DNA of 64,000 bases from NCBI GenBank assembly GCA_021904315.1, contig CM038912.1:16021061-16085060 (forward strand), read 5' to 3'. This document shows positions 34,914 to 47,149 of this stretch, piece by piece. Both the position numbers and the translations under genes were made by a program. The notes beneath the pieces are model-generated. The model ran no database searches. It was not told the origin of the DNA and saw only the letters and a program-made list of their open reading frames with translations. The DNA is from Sphagnum magellanicum. Taxonomy: Eukaryota > Streptophyta > Sphagnopsida > Sphagnales > Sphagnaceae. Positions within the stretch are counted from its first letter, which is position 1. Each line of letters starts with the position of its first letter.

Positions 34914-35531
34914 GCTGGATGCAGCAAACAAACCATTTCACAGAAGCTGGGAGAGTTGGCAAATGACTTTCCACTAGGCAGCAAGACTGCAGAAATGTAG
35001 ACAACTGCTTTCAGTATGTGATGGAACCTCTCCATGGCGTCCAAAACACTGAAGCCTGCCATGCTGTGACCCACTAGCACAATCTGTAACACAAAGTTGA
35101 ACACATGAAAAAACCCACTACCACCCCCAAGTAAGTCTTCAGCATCCTCTGCAAACATACATACAGAGCTAGCTCGCTAAAAAAAGGTGGCAAGCAAGCA
35201 ATGCTGCAGAATCCGGCGCTCTTCTTCCACTTACGAGCCCTACCTTGTCGGTTTCAGGCAGTGACAAGAGAAGATCGACAAGCGGTTGGTTGTAAACAGC
35301 GAATTCGGAGATAGTATTAGGATCTGCAGGATGCGTGCCGCAGCTTGCCAGATCAAGCGTGGTCACACGGTGACCAGTTCGCCGTAGCAAATCAACCGTC
35401 ATGTACCAGCACCAAGCGCCGTGCATCAGACCATGCACCAACACAAAGTGATGCTTGATAACCATTTTGTTCTGCAGCTCATCAAAGCCCAGCAGCTTCT
35501 GATCGTCTAGCTCCTGATCAAACTTGCCCAT
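33797..35531 (-). CDS. MES-type methylesterase, alpha/beta-hydrolase fold, complete
   Basis: Four in-phase exons (minus strand): 35531-35244, 35083-34934, 34583-34452, 34072-33797, giving 281 aa. The fold's features are in order: oxyanion-loop motif HGLMHGAWCWY, nucleophile elbow GHSMAG (Ser103), Asp232 in CLQDKVIVPE and His259 in SDHSPML, an intact Ser-Asp-His triad. This is the plant MES/hydroxynitrile-lyase/PNAE-like group, whose members hydrolyse methyl esters of salicylate, jasmonate or IAA; substrate cannot be told from sequence. No signal peptide is visible, so it is probably cytosolic. The N-terminus is about 25 residues longer than typical members. The first ATG in frame is at 35,531. 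Intron 2 carries a (GA)n run at 34,879-34,913. The gene converges on RPT4. Confidence 0.93.
34879..34913. repeat. (GA)n microsatellite in intron 2 of the esterase gene
   Basis: About 35 bases of GA repeat with one interruption (GAAA), placed on the plus strand, so the transcript carries a CU tract inside the intron between exons 2 and 3. Confidence 0.95.
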
Positions 35532-37500
35532 GTTGCACTGCAACTAACTTTCTTCTTTTTCTTCTTCTTCACATCCACCACAACCCAAGGTGCTGACTCT
35601 CCTCAAATATTCCCCTTCTCACTCTTCTGTATTAAAAAAAACCTCAGGATTGCCTCTCTCAAAACCCAACGCCACACTAGAGCTTCTTCTTCATGTCAAT
35701 GCCACAAATCCAGTCTCTCTTCATGAATGTCATCACCGATTGTCACTAGCACAGCAGTTTTTTTTGTTTGTTCCAAACAAAGGTGATCAGGGATCATGTG
35801 GTGATGATGATGATGATGGTGATCTGAGATCACTCTTTCACATTACTTCCGGAAACAAGTTGATGGCATGATAATAGACCTCGATTTGCAGGGGCAAAGT
35901 CAAGTCCATTGTGTATGTCTGCCAGGAAGAAGAATCCGTGCAGACGACCAGAAAGCAAGACTAAGGAGAGACCACATTCCAGTAAAGAGACACTATGTAT
36001 AGAGCTGCCTCATGCAAGCCCTTATTTAGGTAAAGCCCACAGCTCAGGGCTTTACCAGGCATAAAAGACCTGCTCCCATATTTTTTTCCTCTGTTTTTCA
36101 CTAGAGTATCAGATGAAAATTTTCATCTGTTTCCTACACCAATGTTATGATTTTTTTAGAGCCCACTTAACTCTCTGTGGGCTTTACAAAAATCTGGAGG
36201 TCCACTTCCAAGTTTTCTCATGGCTACACCACTGTGTAGCTGCTGTCTTTATGTAAGGTAAAGCCATTGATAAGTGGCTTTATTGAAATTGAGCCTGCAC
36301 TCAGCTCCACCTCATTTGGGTCCTCATTCCAATAAGGCCCGCAGTCGAAGGCTTCACCTAATACAAAATTGTCGTATTTAAGCCTGCCATAAAAGGGTAG
36401 AGCTCACATGGAATTCTTGTAGTTTTCATTTGGTACCATGGGGTACCAGTGTAGGTGCTGGTTCGCCTAACTTCCAAGGCTCCCCTGTGTGTGCAGGGCC
36501 CCAACAAAGGATTGTGTCAGACTTCCTTCTTCTTTTTTAGTGTAGATTTCAGGTTGATGATATTAGTTTTTAAATGGCTAATGGCCTGTTAGTTAGTTTG
36601 CAATTGAGTGTGAAACAACTGTTTAACAATTGTAAATAACAATTGACAGTCAATTTGGAGCAACAAATATCCCAGTTTGCCTGGCTGGAACATGACTATT
36701 AAGGCACAGTAGAATCACCCAAAATGGGCACTACTGGATGAGCTGCTGCATTGGTGCGCAGTGAGTACTTGTACATGTTGGGGATGCATGAAAAGGGGGG
36801 TGTGTGTATATATATAAGCTACTGGGAATAATAACTGGATTCCAACAGCTTATAAAAACAGCTTATAAAACAAAGCAAACCTTTGTTGGCCACAATTGGG
36901 TGCCAGGGGCGACAAGCATAAACTACTACAAGTGGTGAAGCAGTAAGAGTTCGAGATAACTTACAACTGATTCATCATGATATGGCTGTCTCCAATGTTA
37001 GAAAACACTGTCACACTAGCCATTTGGAGAATGATGTTTTAAGGCAGTTTCCCACAATTATACCAGCTTTGGGGGGCGGGGGGAAAGGGGTGGTGCTGTG
37101 AATCCTGATCACAAACGAATGTTTATGGTTCTAAATTATTAGAGTTTTCAGTGTTCATTTCTACTTCTTCGGCTACATCACTATGGCCAGATGACCTGGG
37201 CACACAAGGACTATGCAGCCAGGCTCAGTCAGGAGAAAGGTGGTTGCAACCAGTGTCTTTTTTGGGAATTTTTGTTTGTAGCCAAAGTGGCGCGACCATC
37301 CATACAAAGATGTAGAAAAAGTAGAGATCATCCCAGCAAGATTTAGCCAAACCTGGCTATAAACCAGAAATAAAGTAAAAGTATTTAATCACCCTTCTAT
37401 ATCTTTGGCTACACAATGAAAATCAAATATCTAAATTTTGCGATTTTTTCTTTTCTCTTTTCTCACTTCTGGCAACTAAAAGCCCCCAAAATCACCTCTT
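35532..37500. other. Upstream region of the esterase gene; hairpin-rich segment
   Basis: The first few hundred bases are the presumed promoter and leader of the minus-strand esterase. From about 36,020 to 36,420 variants of GTAAAGCC and GGCTTTAC recur, including a perfect 9-bp inverted repeat (36,030-36,038 with 36,047-36,055). Short TGTTGG and CCAACA ends occur at 36,776 and 36,843 but do not delimit a convincing element. No gene was recognised. Confidence 0.4.
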
Positions 37501-39900
37501 TTTCAAAATTTTAAATTTCACTTTTAGGTGATGTTTAGCTAGTAGAAAAAAAGGTTGGTTGCAACCCCCATGAAAGAGGGGGCTTGTTAGGTTGTAGAAT
37601 GGCAATTTGTGCAACAGATGCCAAAGCTAGAGTTCAACCTTTGGCCTCTCAAACTAATCAAAGAAGAAACTAGACTTGTCACCCTCACCAAGTGTCTTTT
37701 AGTCATTAAGTTTCTTAATGATCAAAATGCCAAATCAATATAGATACCCCCAAAAAATAATAATATTATCGAGACAATTTCAAAAGGCATGAAAATTGGG
37801 TGATGTTAGCTTGCACACTTCAAACCAATACATTCACATGGTAGATGTCATGGCATCAAACTTCAAGTTGGTTGACATTAATTGTTCAATTAAGTAGTCT
37901 ATATTACCTATCCAATGCAACGACAAGGAATACTCAGTATGATTATTGAATCACATTAGGATGTATCTTAGACCTTGAAATGAATTTTTTCATTCATGTT
38001 TGCTAAAGTAGTAATCACAGTCCAGATCATCAAGAAGATGTTGACTATGGATAACTTAAGAGTTTCCATAATAATTTGCTTCAATGAAACATGAGAAATT
38101 TCAACTTCCAAAAACCTAAAGCCTTAGATCTTCTCAAAAATCTCTCTCAATACAAAAGGAGCAATTGCATGCATCCGAGTTTCTAGATTGTTGGATTACC
38201 CTCCACTTTTAAACCATGACCTGGATGAATATTTTTTCAATTACTAAAATCTTATGAAAGCTTCTATATACACTTTCATGAGTTACTCCTTCCTTCACCA
38301 AAGTCTCAAGCCCATGTTTTCAACATGTTAGGAGTTCAATGTAGCCCATGTTTTCGACATGTTAGGAGTTCAATGTAGCCCATTTATTCATACAAATAGA
38401 ATTGGTGCCACAATCACCATTATTCTTTCTAGCAATCAATTACAAAGGTAAGTGATATCTAAAAATGTATGAAGACATCTTTCATGATGATAGAATGTAC
38501 AAGGAATTTCTATTAGTATTAGATTGTACACCCACTTTTGTGAACTCAACATCCTTCTAGAAATAAATCTGAGTCATATATGTGAATGTGTATGCAATTG
38601 CAAAAGGTTAGTGCTAAAAACAATCAAGGTTTTGTGAGCTTCACATTTGTTACTTTCTTTTGTCTTCTCCTCCTTCTCTTTAGATGATTTAATGGTATAT
38701 TAAGGTTAGGATGCATGCAAAGCATCTAGTTTTCTTTTTGGCATGACTTGTTGAGCTAGGTCATTATGGGGGTGGGGGGGGGGGGGGGTAGGGGATAAAA
38801 TGATGGAGCCAAAATTCATACATCATCATGTGAAATGCATCATATCTTATCAATGGAAAAATGTATTACACCTAATTTTTTAAATCATCATTCTTAAGAT
38901 TATTTTTTTAAATCATAAAAATTCTTTCAACAAATTCAAGGACACATGAAAATGTTGAAGCAAAACAAAGGAGAGGACTAAATGTTTCATCATTAATGAG
39001 AAGGATTACCTATTGATTTTCAATAATTTGCATTCTTTTGTAGAAATTGCAAAGAGGAACTCCTTGAATTGCACAATCTCTCTCTTTGGGTACTAGAAAA
39101 AAATTAGGTCACTTCAAACATCATTGAATGGAAGAACAAAGAAATTTGATAATATCATTGCAAAAATAGTACAACTTGAATGTCAAATTACCTAGTGCAA
39201 TGGTAAGCTACTAACATGTATACATGCAATTGTTTGTGTAGGTGAGGGCTTACTAAGAACACATCCATAGTGAATGGACTCAAATATTTAAACACTACTT
39301 AGCTAAGAGCTTACTATACATAAACAAAACTTGCTATGGAGGAACTTTTGGGGTTTTTTTTTTGGTGATAAATAAAGTTAATCCAAAAATAACCTATTTC
39401 AAACAAAGTTGTAGACAAAAGTAATCTACCAACTCCTCTAAAACCTACTTATTCTCAATTTTTTGAACCATGCATGGACAATATTGACAATAATTCAAGG
39501 AACAACAAACATCAGCACCAACATTGCAAATGGATTCTTCATACATCACTTTGTCAATCCACAACATGGGAACATCAACATCTAGGGCCTTTTTCTTTCT
39601 CTTGTGAAAGGTATATTACTTTTTTTTCACACCAATTGATCTTTCTACATCTACATCAGATATATGATTATCATCTTATGATTTCATAAGAGTTTTCAAA
39701 TAATGCACATGAAAAAAAATTTGTGACAACAACCACCTCCAAATACTCATGACTCTAATATGTCATCAAGGCAATACAAGCTGAACAATCCAATGTGATC
39801 TTCACCCAAATCATCATCAAACACTACCTCCCTTGGGTCACATGCAATTATTCAACCTCTAGCAACAAAAACACCTTTGACATAAACAACATCACATTAT
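37501..39900. other. AT-rich sequence with decayed coding-like frames
   Basis: Minus-strand translation of about 37,650-38,480 has protein-like composition interrupted by stops, suggesting an old transposon or pseudogene, but I recognise no domain. A 34-bp direct duplication ('gcccatgttttcaacatgtt' and following) sits at 38,310-38,377, and a G-rich run with 15 consecutive Gs at 38,774-38,788. Confidence 0.35.
38310..38377. repeat. 34-bp tandem duplication
   Basis: Two adjacent copies of a 34-bp unit (38,310-38,343 and 38,344-38,377) differ at a single base (TTTTCAACATG versus TTTTCGACATG). A third copy begins but diverges after GCCCAT at 38,378. Confidence 0.95.
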
Positions 39901-39908
39901 ATTCCTCT

Positions 39909-40490
39909 CTAATTGCAATGTTCCAATGAAGGAACAATTGTGTTATTGTCATGATCATTTCTTCCAAAAGTATGTAGGTTGCATGCTAGCGTTACTTGGC
40001 CATTGGAGCTATCATCACTATTGTGGGAAACACTATTTGGTGTTTCACCATCTTCATCAAATTTGGTGAAGGTTGGCTCATCTTCAATGGAGGATGTTGG
40101 AGCATGTCTTTGGACAAGAGATGAATTATTTTCATTCCTAAATTGTTGAACCCCTCCATGCAGCTTAAGTCCATGGATCCCCATTCCACAATTGGTGATG
40201 TCAATGTTATTCCAACCTTCAAAAACACATCCTTTACATGCCAAAATCAATTGACGCCCACCGATTCCCTATAACATTTCGCTCTTGGATTTGGGCAAAA
40301 TAGATTTTTTTGTGCCATGGATTCAAACACCACCAATGGTGAAACAATAATGCAATATTCAAATCTAGATGGCCCATATATAGGAGCAAACATGGGATCC
40401 TTACACCGCCCACAACCAAACTATATTTTTTCCATTTGAGACATGGAATCCCATAGATCAAAATTGTCTCCAATAGCCAAGTCTCCAACC
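39909..40490 (-). pseudogene. Unrecognised degenerate coding relic
   Basis: Two overlapping minus-strand frames (39,909-40,250, 113 codons, and 40,234-40,488, 84 codons) have normal amino-acid composition, including an acidic stretch (EDEPTFTKFDEDGETP) that is unlikely by chance in AT-rich DNA. They may be parts of one frame-shifted ancestral protein, perhaps from a transposon. I do not recognise the family and see no splice structure. Confidence 0.3.
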
Positions 40491-40699
40491 TTTAATCAAT
40501 TAATGAATGTGATTGCATCGACATGGAGAAAGTTGTGATGGTTATCTACACCTAAACCAACAAAAAACCTATTCAATGACCATATTTCATTCCATTTTTC
40601 AACATTTATTCCATTCCAAATGTTACAATGGAAGTTTATATAATTTCAATATAACAAAATGAATTTTTTTTAAGGTTTCAAGTATGCAACAAACAAGAC

Positions 40700-42900
40700 T
40701 ATGCATAACATTGTTTATTTATCCTGAAATTTAAAATTAACCTAGTGGAAACTAGGTGGTTTGGCAAATTAACTAGATGTTGCAATAACACCTACAAGCC
40801 ACCAAGCGGTGTTTTAATGTCTAGACTAAGTTTAAAAGTCCATTTGGTGGTCACCTTGTGGTGACCAATTGGTGTATTAGACTTTAAATATAGTTTAAAA
40901 TAATGCAAAATTCAACATTGAATTCTAGAGAACACACAAATGTTAACCTCGTCGCCATAAATATTGGGTCACCACCAAGTGGGCTTAGTGATTAATAGAT
41001 GACCATGTGGCCACACAAGGAGTCAAATGTTAAATTGACTACAAATATATATATATATATATAAATAAAATTTGCTCAAAAGTATGTTTGTAGTTCTTCC
41101 CCATTCAGCCTTATTCATTATCATATTTTTTTAAACAATTGAGTGATACCCAACCAAACTTTGAATTCATATCCATATATGTAATGCATGTTCCAAAAGG
41201 TGCATAAAATTCACGAAAACAAATTCCATATGCCTAATACCTTTAACATGTTCAAAACATACATTGATTTGAGATCTTTCATACCACTAGGCCAAGGAAG
41301 GTTTTAATTTCAAAAGGCCCACATAGTAGAACCTTTCCTTAAGTGAAGACGAACCAATTTTATATTTTTCTCTTAAACGAGAAAACAAAGACTCAAAATT
41401 TTGAACCTCAAAAGCCCCATTATAGGATAGAGATAACTTAGGAAAAATGAATAAGGAAAAAAACACCTTCAAATTGGATTTGACAACCTAGCTTGATGTT
41501 GATAGCAAAGGGACTGGGTTGAAATTTGAAAAGATTTTTCGTATGAAAAGATGAATGTGATTTTATTTTTTGTGCAAAAATTGGGAACATCGATGAACAT
41601 ATACAACATATATAATTGTGAGGTTTAATGCAATACCTTCTGAAATCGAGAAGCCCCAATATAGCCCCTCAAACACACTACACATTCCAAAATGTATAGT
41701 TTACAATTACTCCAAATGAAGCATGGAGGAGCATCCAAAAAATACAAATGAAAAAATCAAACTTGTTTTCAGGACATGATAACCTCCCTTAAACACCAAC
41801 GAAAAAAATGAAACTCATTAGGATCGTGGATGTTATTAGATCATATTACAAAACAAAATTTTCATCTTAGAAATCGAATCTAGTGGTTAATATTTTCTTA
41901 TCCATCTAATAGATTTAGATTTTAATCCCTCTCAACTACAACTGAAAAAAAAATCACAATTTATGCGTCGTGTGTAGTTTCATGCAAAACCATCCAAATT
42001 GAAATAGGTGCAAAAAAACACAATAGTTGGACAAAGCTCAACGAAGGTTACATAATGTCTCCCAATACCCCTCTTCGATATCCTTCAAAACTCCACCTAC
42101 TTCTGAAGGTCCACCTCTTGGCCAAAGATGTTTCCAAGGTATGACCTTGGAGCGAAAAATAAGCAACTCGTGGCCGCCATGTGATTCTAGGGTAGAACAT
42201 TGGATGACACACACCTTTAAAGGCTAAACATGGATGGTTGTGCCCCGAAAGTGTGCGAGCTCCTTAGGTGAAATCATTTTAGGGTTGTTAGTTCATCCGC
42301 CTGGGGAGGCTTGGGGTGAGGTCACTTGGTGGTTGCCACATTGTCCACCTAGGAAGGCTTGGGGTAACCTAGGTTACGTGGTAGCTTCCAAGTCATCCAC
42401 TCAAAGAGGCTTAGGGGCTGGTCACCTAGTGGCCGCCAAATGGTTTCGACTAGGGGTCCCCTGAAGCAAGTCACTTCATTGGTTTGCCCGAAGAGCCTTT
42501 GGGCAAGGCAAGCCTTCGGGTGGCTAATACGTGGTTTTGCCTAGGGAGCCCTTAGGGCAGGTCACCCAACGGCTCAACATGAGTGGTTCTACCCAAGGAG
42601 CTTCTAGAGATTATTAAGGTACCCTAATTACCTTCCAATCCCTTCTCATTCATTTTCTTGTATAAACCCCTTTGCCTTGGGTTTTATTAATTGGAGAAGT
42701 GGACTATCCTGAAAGGACAATGTGTCATTCTTGCTATTTCATTTCTCTTCACATGGATTACTATTTATTACATAATATCTAAGTAGTTGTAGTAGGATAT
42801 TAAGTGAGTGATAATCACTTTCTCACAAGTAGGATTAATTTGAATTTGATTTTCTCAACAATGCCTTCACAAGGACAATAAATTTGTTGAGGGATTACAT
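40700..42900. other. Repeat-rich intergenic sequence with palindromic 'GGTGGCCACC'-type motifs
   Basis: Scattered variants of TTGGTGGCCACCAAG occur near 40,750, 40,800, 40,850-40,875 and 40,975. An (AT)n microsatellite lies at about 41,045-41,062. From about 42,230 to 42,620 the sequence becomes much richer in G and C and forms imperfect repeats of about 50 bp. The boundary to AT-rich DNA near 42,660 includes a TATAAACCC motif, so part of this may be an old LTR; ends were not found. Confidence 0.4.
42300..42450. repeat. Imperfect ~50-bp tandem repeat, GC-rich
   Basis: The motif AGGCTTGGGG or AGGCTTAGGGG recurs at about 42,307, 42,355 and 42,407, each followed by a CACTTGGTGG- or CACCTAGTGG-like half palindrome. 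Period and core resemble the 47-48 kb minisatellite, which suggests a shared origin. Confidence 0.6.
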
Positions 42901-45900
42901 TTTCACCGTAGTATAGCCACTCATGGATTAATTCCTTTTTGCAAAGATGGAAGGTCTTGATGGTTAAAGAATAATGACCCATGTGAAACTTTTTACCTTA
43001 CATTTCAATTTTTAAAATGTAAATTTACTTTCGAAATCAAAACATAAGGTAGTCATTCCATTTTTTGATATGTATAAAATTAGTATTATTATTTTTCAAT
43101 ATTGTCGAAACGTACCATGATTCACCTTAAGGAATCAACCATCTAGCATTGTCAAAACAAAATCAATAAGGATCTTCAAAAGGCACAAATTCATTTTAAT
43201 TATCATATATCATAGCTAATTTTGTGTCCATATTCATTTGGATTGTCAATATTTATGTTTTTAAAAGTAAGACTTTCCATTACTTGCAAAGTTTTAATGA
43301 TAAAATTTTGATGAATTTAAATTGATGAGTAATGTTAAATCAAAACTCTTCTTACATGTTTAAAACACATGCAAAAATATTTTATTATATTATATTATTA
43401 TTCCTTGCCTTATATAATATATTATCAAATATGAACCAAATTTCATTTTCAAAATAGAATCAAGTGTGAAATAAATATTACCATTGTTCAAAAAACAACT
43501 CCTATACAACTATTGTGCAACTGGTAGGGCTAATAGTGCGCCACTATTGAACTACTAGTGTTCAACTAGGTTTAAATTATTGTGCAACAATTTATAACTT
43601 AGTAAAGGTACCAATTCAAATGTAATATTTCATAAAGAATTATTGTTAAAATAATTTGACTATTAAATATTAACTTCACTTAATATATTTAAGTATTATG
43701 AACTTAATAATTATCCAAAATAATTCACTACTAATATGAATAAATAAATTTTACTCATACAATTATTTTTAATTTCAAAATAAAATATTTTAATGAAACT
43801 AAATAATATGAATGTGTAGGAAGAATAATTACTCAATGACATCAAATAATAAATTATCAAATAAATATGTATATGAGTTGGGGATACTTAATAATTAACT
43901 TAATTGAATAATTAAGATATTAATCATCAATAATTACTAGATCATTTTTTAATCTAAATTAACTAACAAAATAATTTATATAGATACATATAATTAATTT
44001 AAATGTGAAACTAAGAGCAATGTGTACATTATATTAAAAATTCAATTTAGGTGTACATATGGATATGACTATTTATACTTTCATGTTTTCTACCCAAATT
44101 CATATTTAGTGTTTTGTTTTTAATATTGAGTTATTTTTCAATAATTAATTAATTAATATGTAATTTATTTAATTATTTTGAACTAATTAATTAAAATGCA
44201 TAATTAACTATTAATATGAATTAAAAATTAATAGTTTAATTCAAACAACTTGTTAAATGTTAGTTAATTCAAATAAAACATTAAAAAAAATTTAAATAAA
44301 TTTTTTTATGAATCTAGATCATTAATCATTTGATAATAAATTATCTAAAATAAAATAGTTATTTATTTGAATGAAGTAATTAACAAATTAAATGAACTAT
44401 TTTAATTACTTCAAATAATATTTTATTTGGTTAATTAAAATAATTAATTATCTTTTTCTTAAACTAATTAATTCTTTGAATTATACTCATTAATTTAGGT
44501 ATATAGATTATTTGTTAATAAAATCAAATAATCGATCCAAATGATCAATTATTAGACACATAATTCAAAATTTTAATTTTTTGACAATTATTTCAAATAA
44601 TCACAAGGCATATTTCATGTGAACAATCTATTTAAGAATGTCATACCAATAGCACCCCTACCTATAAATTTATAATAATATCCTCATTCCATAGAAGGAT
44701 TAAACACTTTGAAAACTTTTAATATTACCACTTGGAACTCCACCTTTTTGTTTGACACACTTAATATGCAATGATGGGAATAGTAAAAAAATCCCTTCAA
44801 CATGTTTTTATCAACAAAAATCACTAAATTTTAGTCAAAATATACACTTCAACACCTAGCTCACATTGTAAGGTATATGATTAAAAGATATTTACCATTA
44901 ACAAAAACATAGCCCCATGACCACACAATTATTTAAAAAATTGACAAATGTTGAACAATTATTTTACAAATATGCAAAATATTATCATGCAACAAATAGT
45001 CTATAGTTCATCATGACATTGTGTTGTTTTTACAATATCAACATAATATGTAACTAATATCACATTTGACATTGATTGAAAAAAATTCAAGTATATATTA
45101 TCACATTTCATGTGACTAGATTCTTGAAGAAACTTCAACAATAAAGATAATAAATTTTCCTTTCCCAAAATACCCAAACCAAAACACCAACAAAGTAACA
45201 TCATTTACCAATATTATATTTAAAACGAAACACCTTAACTATACAAGAAAATTGCATATATATAATGGTTATTTAACTTTTTCAGAATTTATGAAAAACT
45301 ATGAATAAGTATCATATTAACCAAATTATTTTTTATTAACTACAACGTAACCCTAAAAACTATCATGATAAGCCATGTGGGTTTGGTGAACTAAGCTATT
45401 TATAGTGAAACAACTACAACACTTACACCAATTTCAAGTTACACCAACTTGGTTTTGAAAACCTTGAGATTTTTTTGTAGGGTTGAAAATGGCTAGACAT
45501 TAGCCCATAATGTCACCACTAAGTAGGGTGTTACGGTTGAAGGGACTCCCAAAGTTTGATGCCATTTGGACATTGGAGGTTAACATGGGGTAGGGTTTAG
45601 GGTTTATGGTTTTGTGGCAATTGCTAGACATCATCCCATATTTATAATAATCACAAGAAACCAATCTAGTTTAAAGTGTTATTTGAATGATAATTTTATT
45701 GAATATTTATACTTTGAAAAAAAAATTTAAAAACAAATATAATGTTAATTAAATGTTAAAAAGTAACATTAATGTGAGGAAAAAAATATGTTGAAAAAAT
45801 TGACCCCTAACCAAACATTGGTGCCTATTTAATTGTGGTTTAGTTAGAAAACTTTTTTTAAATGATGATATCATATGACGTCAACCGTGTGGAAAGAAAA

Positions 45901-47149
45901 AAGGTGTTGAGCAAGGCGTTATGGGTTTTGTTGTTTTAGAATTCTCTTTGAAGTCCTAAAAGTTGCATAGGGTTTCATGTTTTTAATATTTCTTGCATAA
46001 AGTTCATTCTTTGTTTTTCTTGCACAAAGTTCGACTTCACTATTGCAGTGCTCAAACTTGTGACATTTAGTGTTTAGGTTTAAGATTTTAATGTTTGTAT
46101 TGTGTTCTTGCAAAGGATTCCAAAAGTGCTTTCTTTTTTAAAGCTTCAAAAGCAATTGTGTTCTTTTGCAAAGGCACTTTAAATTCAAACACAAGCATGA
46201 TAAAATGTGTTAATCTTTCTTTCCCAAAATAATTTTCTTCTCAAGCTTTCTTTTTCGTGTCTCATTTTGGGTTTATCCTTCAATTCTATGAGATTTCCTC
46301 ACTTTCACATCCACTACTTAGTTTAAAAATGTAGCCACCTATAAAGGAATTTCATCTTTGAACTTTTTGCATTTTATTTTTGCTTTTGTATCTAACGCTA
46401 AAAAAAAATAGTTCAAAGATGAAAGTTGCAATTTCATATTTGATGACAACTTTTTTATTTCTTCTTTTTCACATTGTAGTTGCAATCCAAGCAATTGTGA
46501 GCAGCTCAAGTTATTTTTAGCAATTCACTATGACAATATTTTAGTCAATTTTTAGGTAAATTCAAATTCTCTCCTCAATGCTACATTTGTGTACCTTTAG
46601 GTTGCACCTCCTATTTGTTGTTTTTGTTTCTATATTTGTGATTTCCCTTTTGGGTCAATTTGGTGTTTATATGTATCAACATTGTACTATAAAAAACATA
46701 TGTCATCTATTGTGTCTATAAAATCTATCCAAGCTAGGGTTTGGGTTCAAGATATCAAAATTCAATATAGGGTTTTATATTTAGGTTTTACATCAATTTG
46801 TTGCACATTCAAGAGTTTTCCTATGTTTCAGGCTTTGAAATGTGCAATAGATTTAAGTAGCAATTGAAATCTTTTTATGTTGTTAAGCTCAACCTCAAAA
46901 AATTTATGTTGTAAAATTCACTTTGTCTATATATTTTTATACATTGTACACTTTTTCCTTATCAATGCACAAAATTTTTTAATTCCAAATTTTTTGTTTT
47001 CTAACAATTTCTTTAGCATCATGACTTTCATGCTTCTTGCAAGATCAGCTAAATTTGAAGCACTCATCACCGACAATGTAAAAACCTCACAAAACCTCAC
47101 CCTCTCAATATACAATATTTAGTTTAAATCATTATATCTTCAATAATAG
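42901..47149. other. Extremely AT-rich desert
   Basis: The stretch from about 43,300 to 44,660 is dominated by A and T, with many ATTAATTAA and TTAAATAA motifs and almost no CpG. No gene is recognisable. A two-unit plant telomere-like motif (TAGGGTTTAGGGTTTA) lies at about 45,593-45,609. Plus-strand frames at 46,682-46,867 and 46,877-47,122 are not recognised. Confidence 0.5.

Noticed and set aside
36776..36848. TGTTGG...CCAACA as a small LTR or TRIM element
   Set aside because: Only 73 bp between the ends, with no primer-binding site after it and no target-site duplication found.
45593..45609. Telomere-like TTTAGGG repeats
   Set aside because: Only about two units; similar short CCCTAAA motifs occur singly near 9,455, 47,450 and 55,230. 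Too short for an interstitial telomere array.
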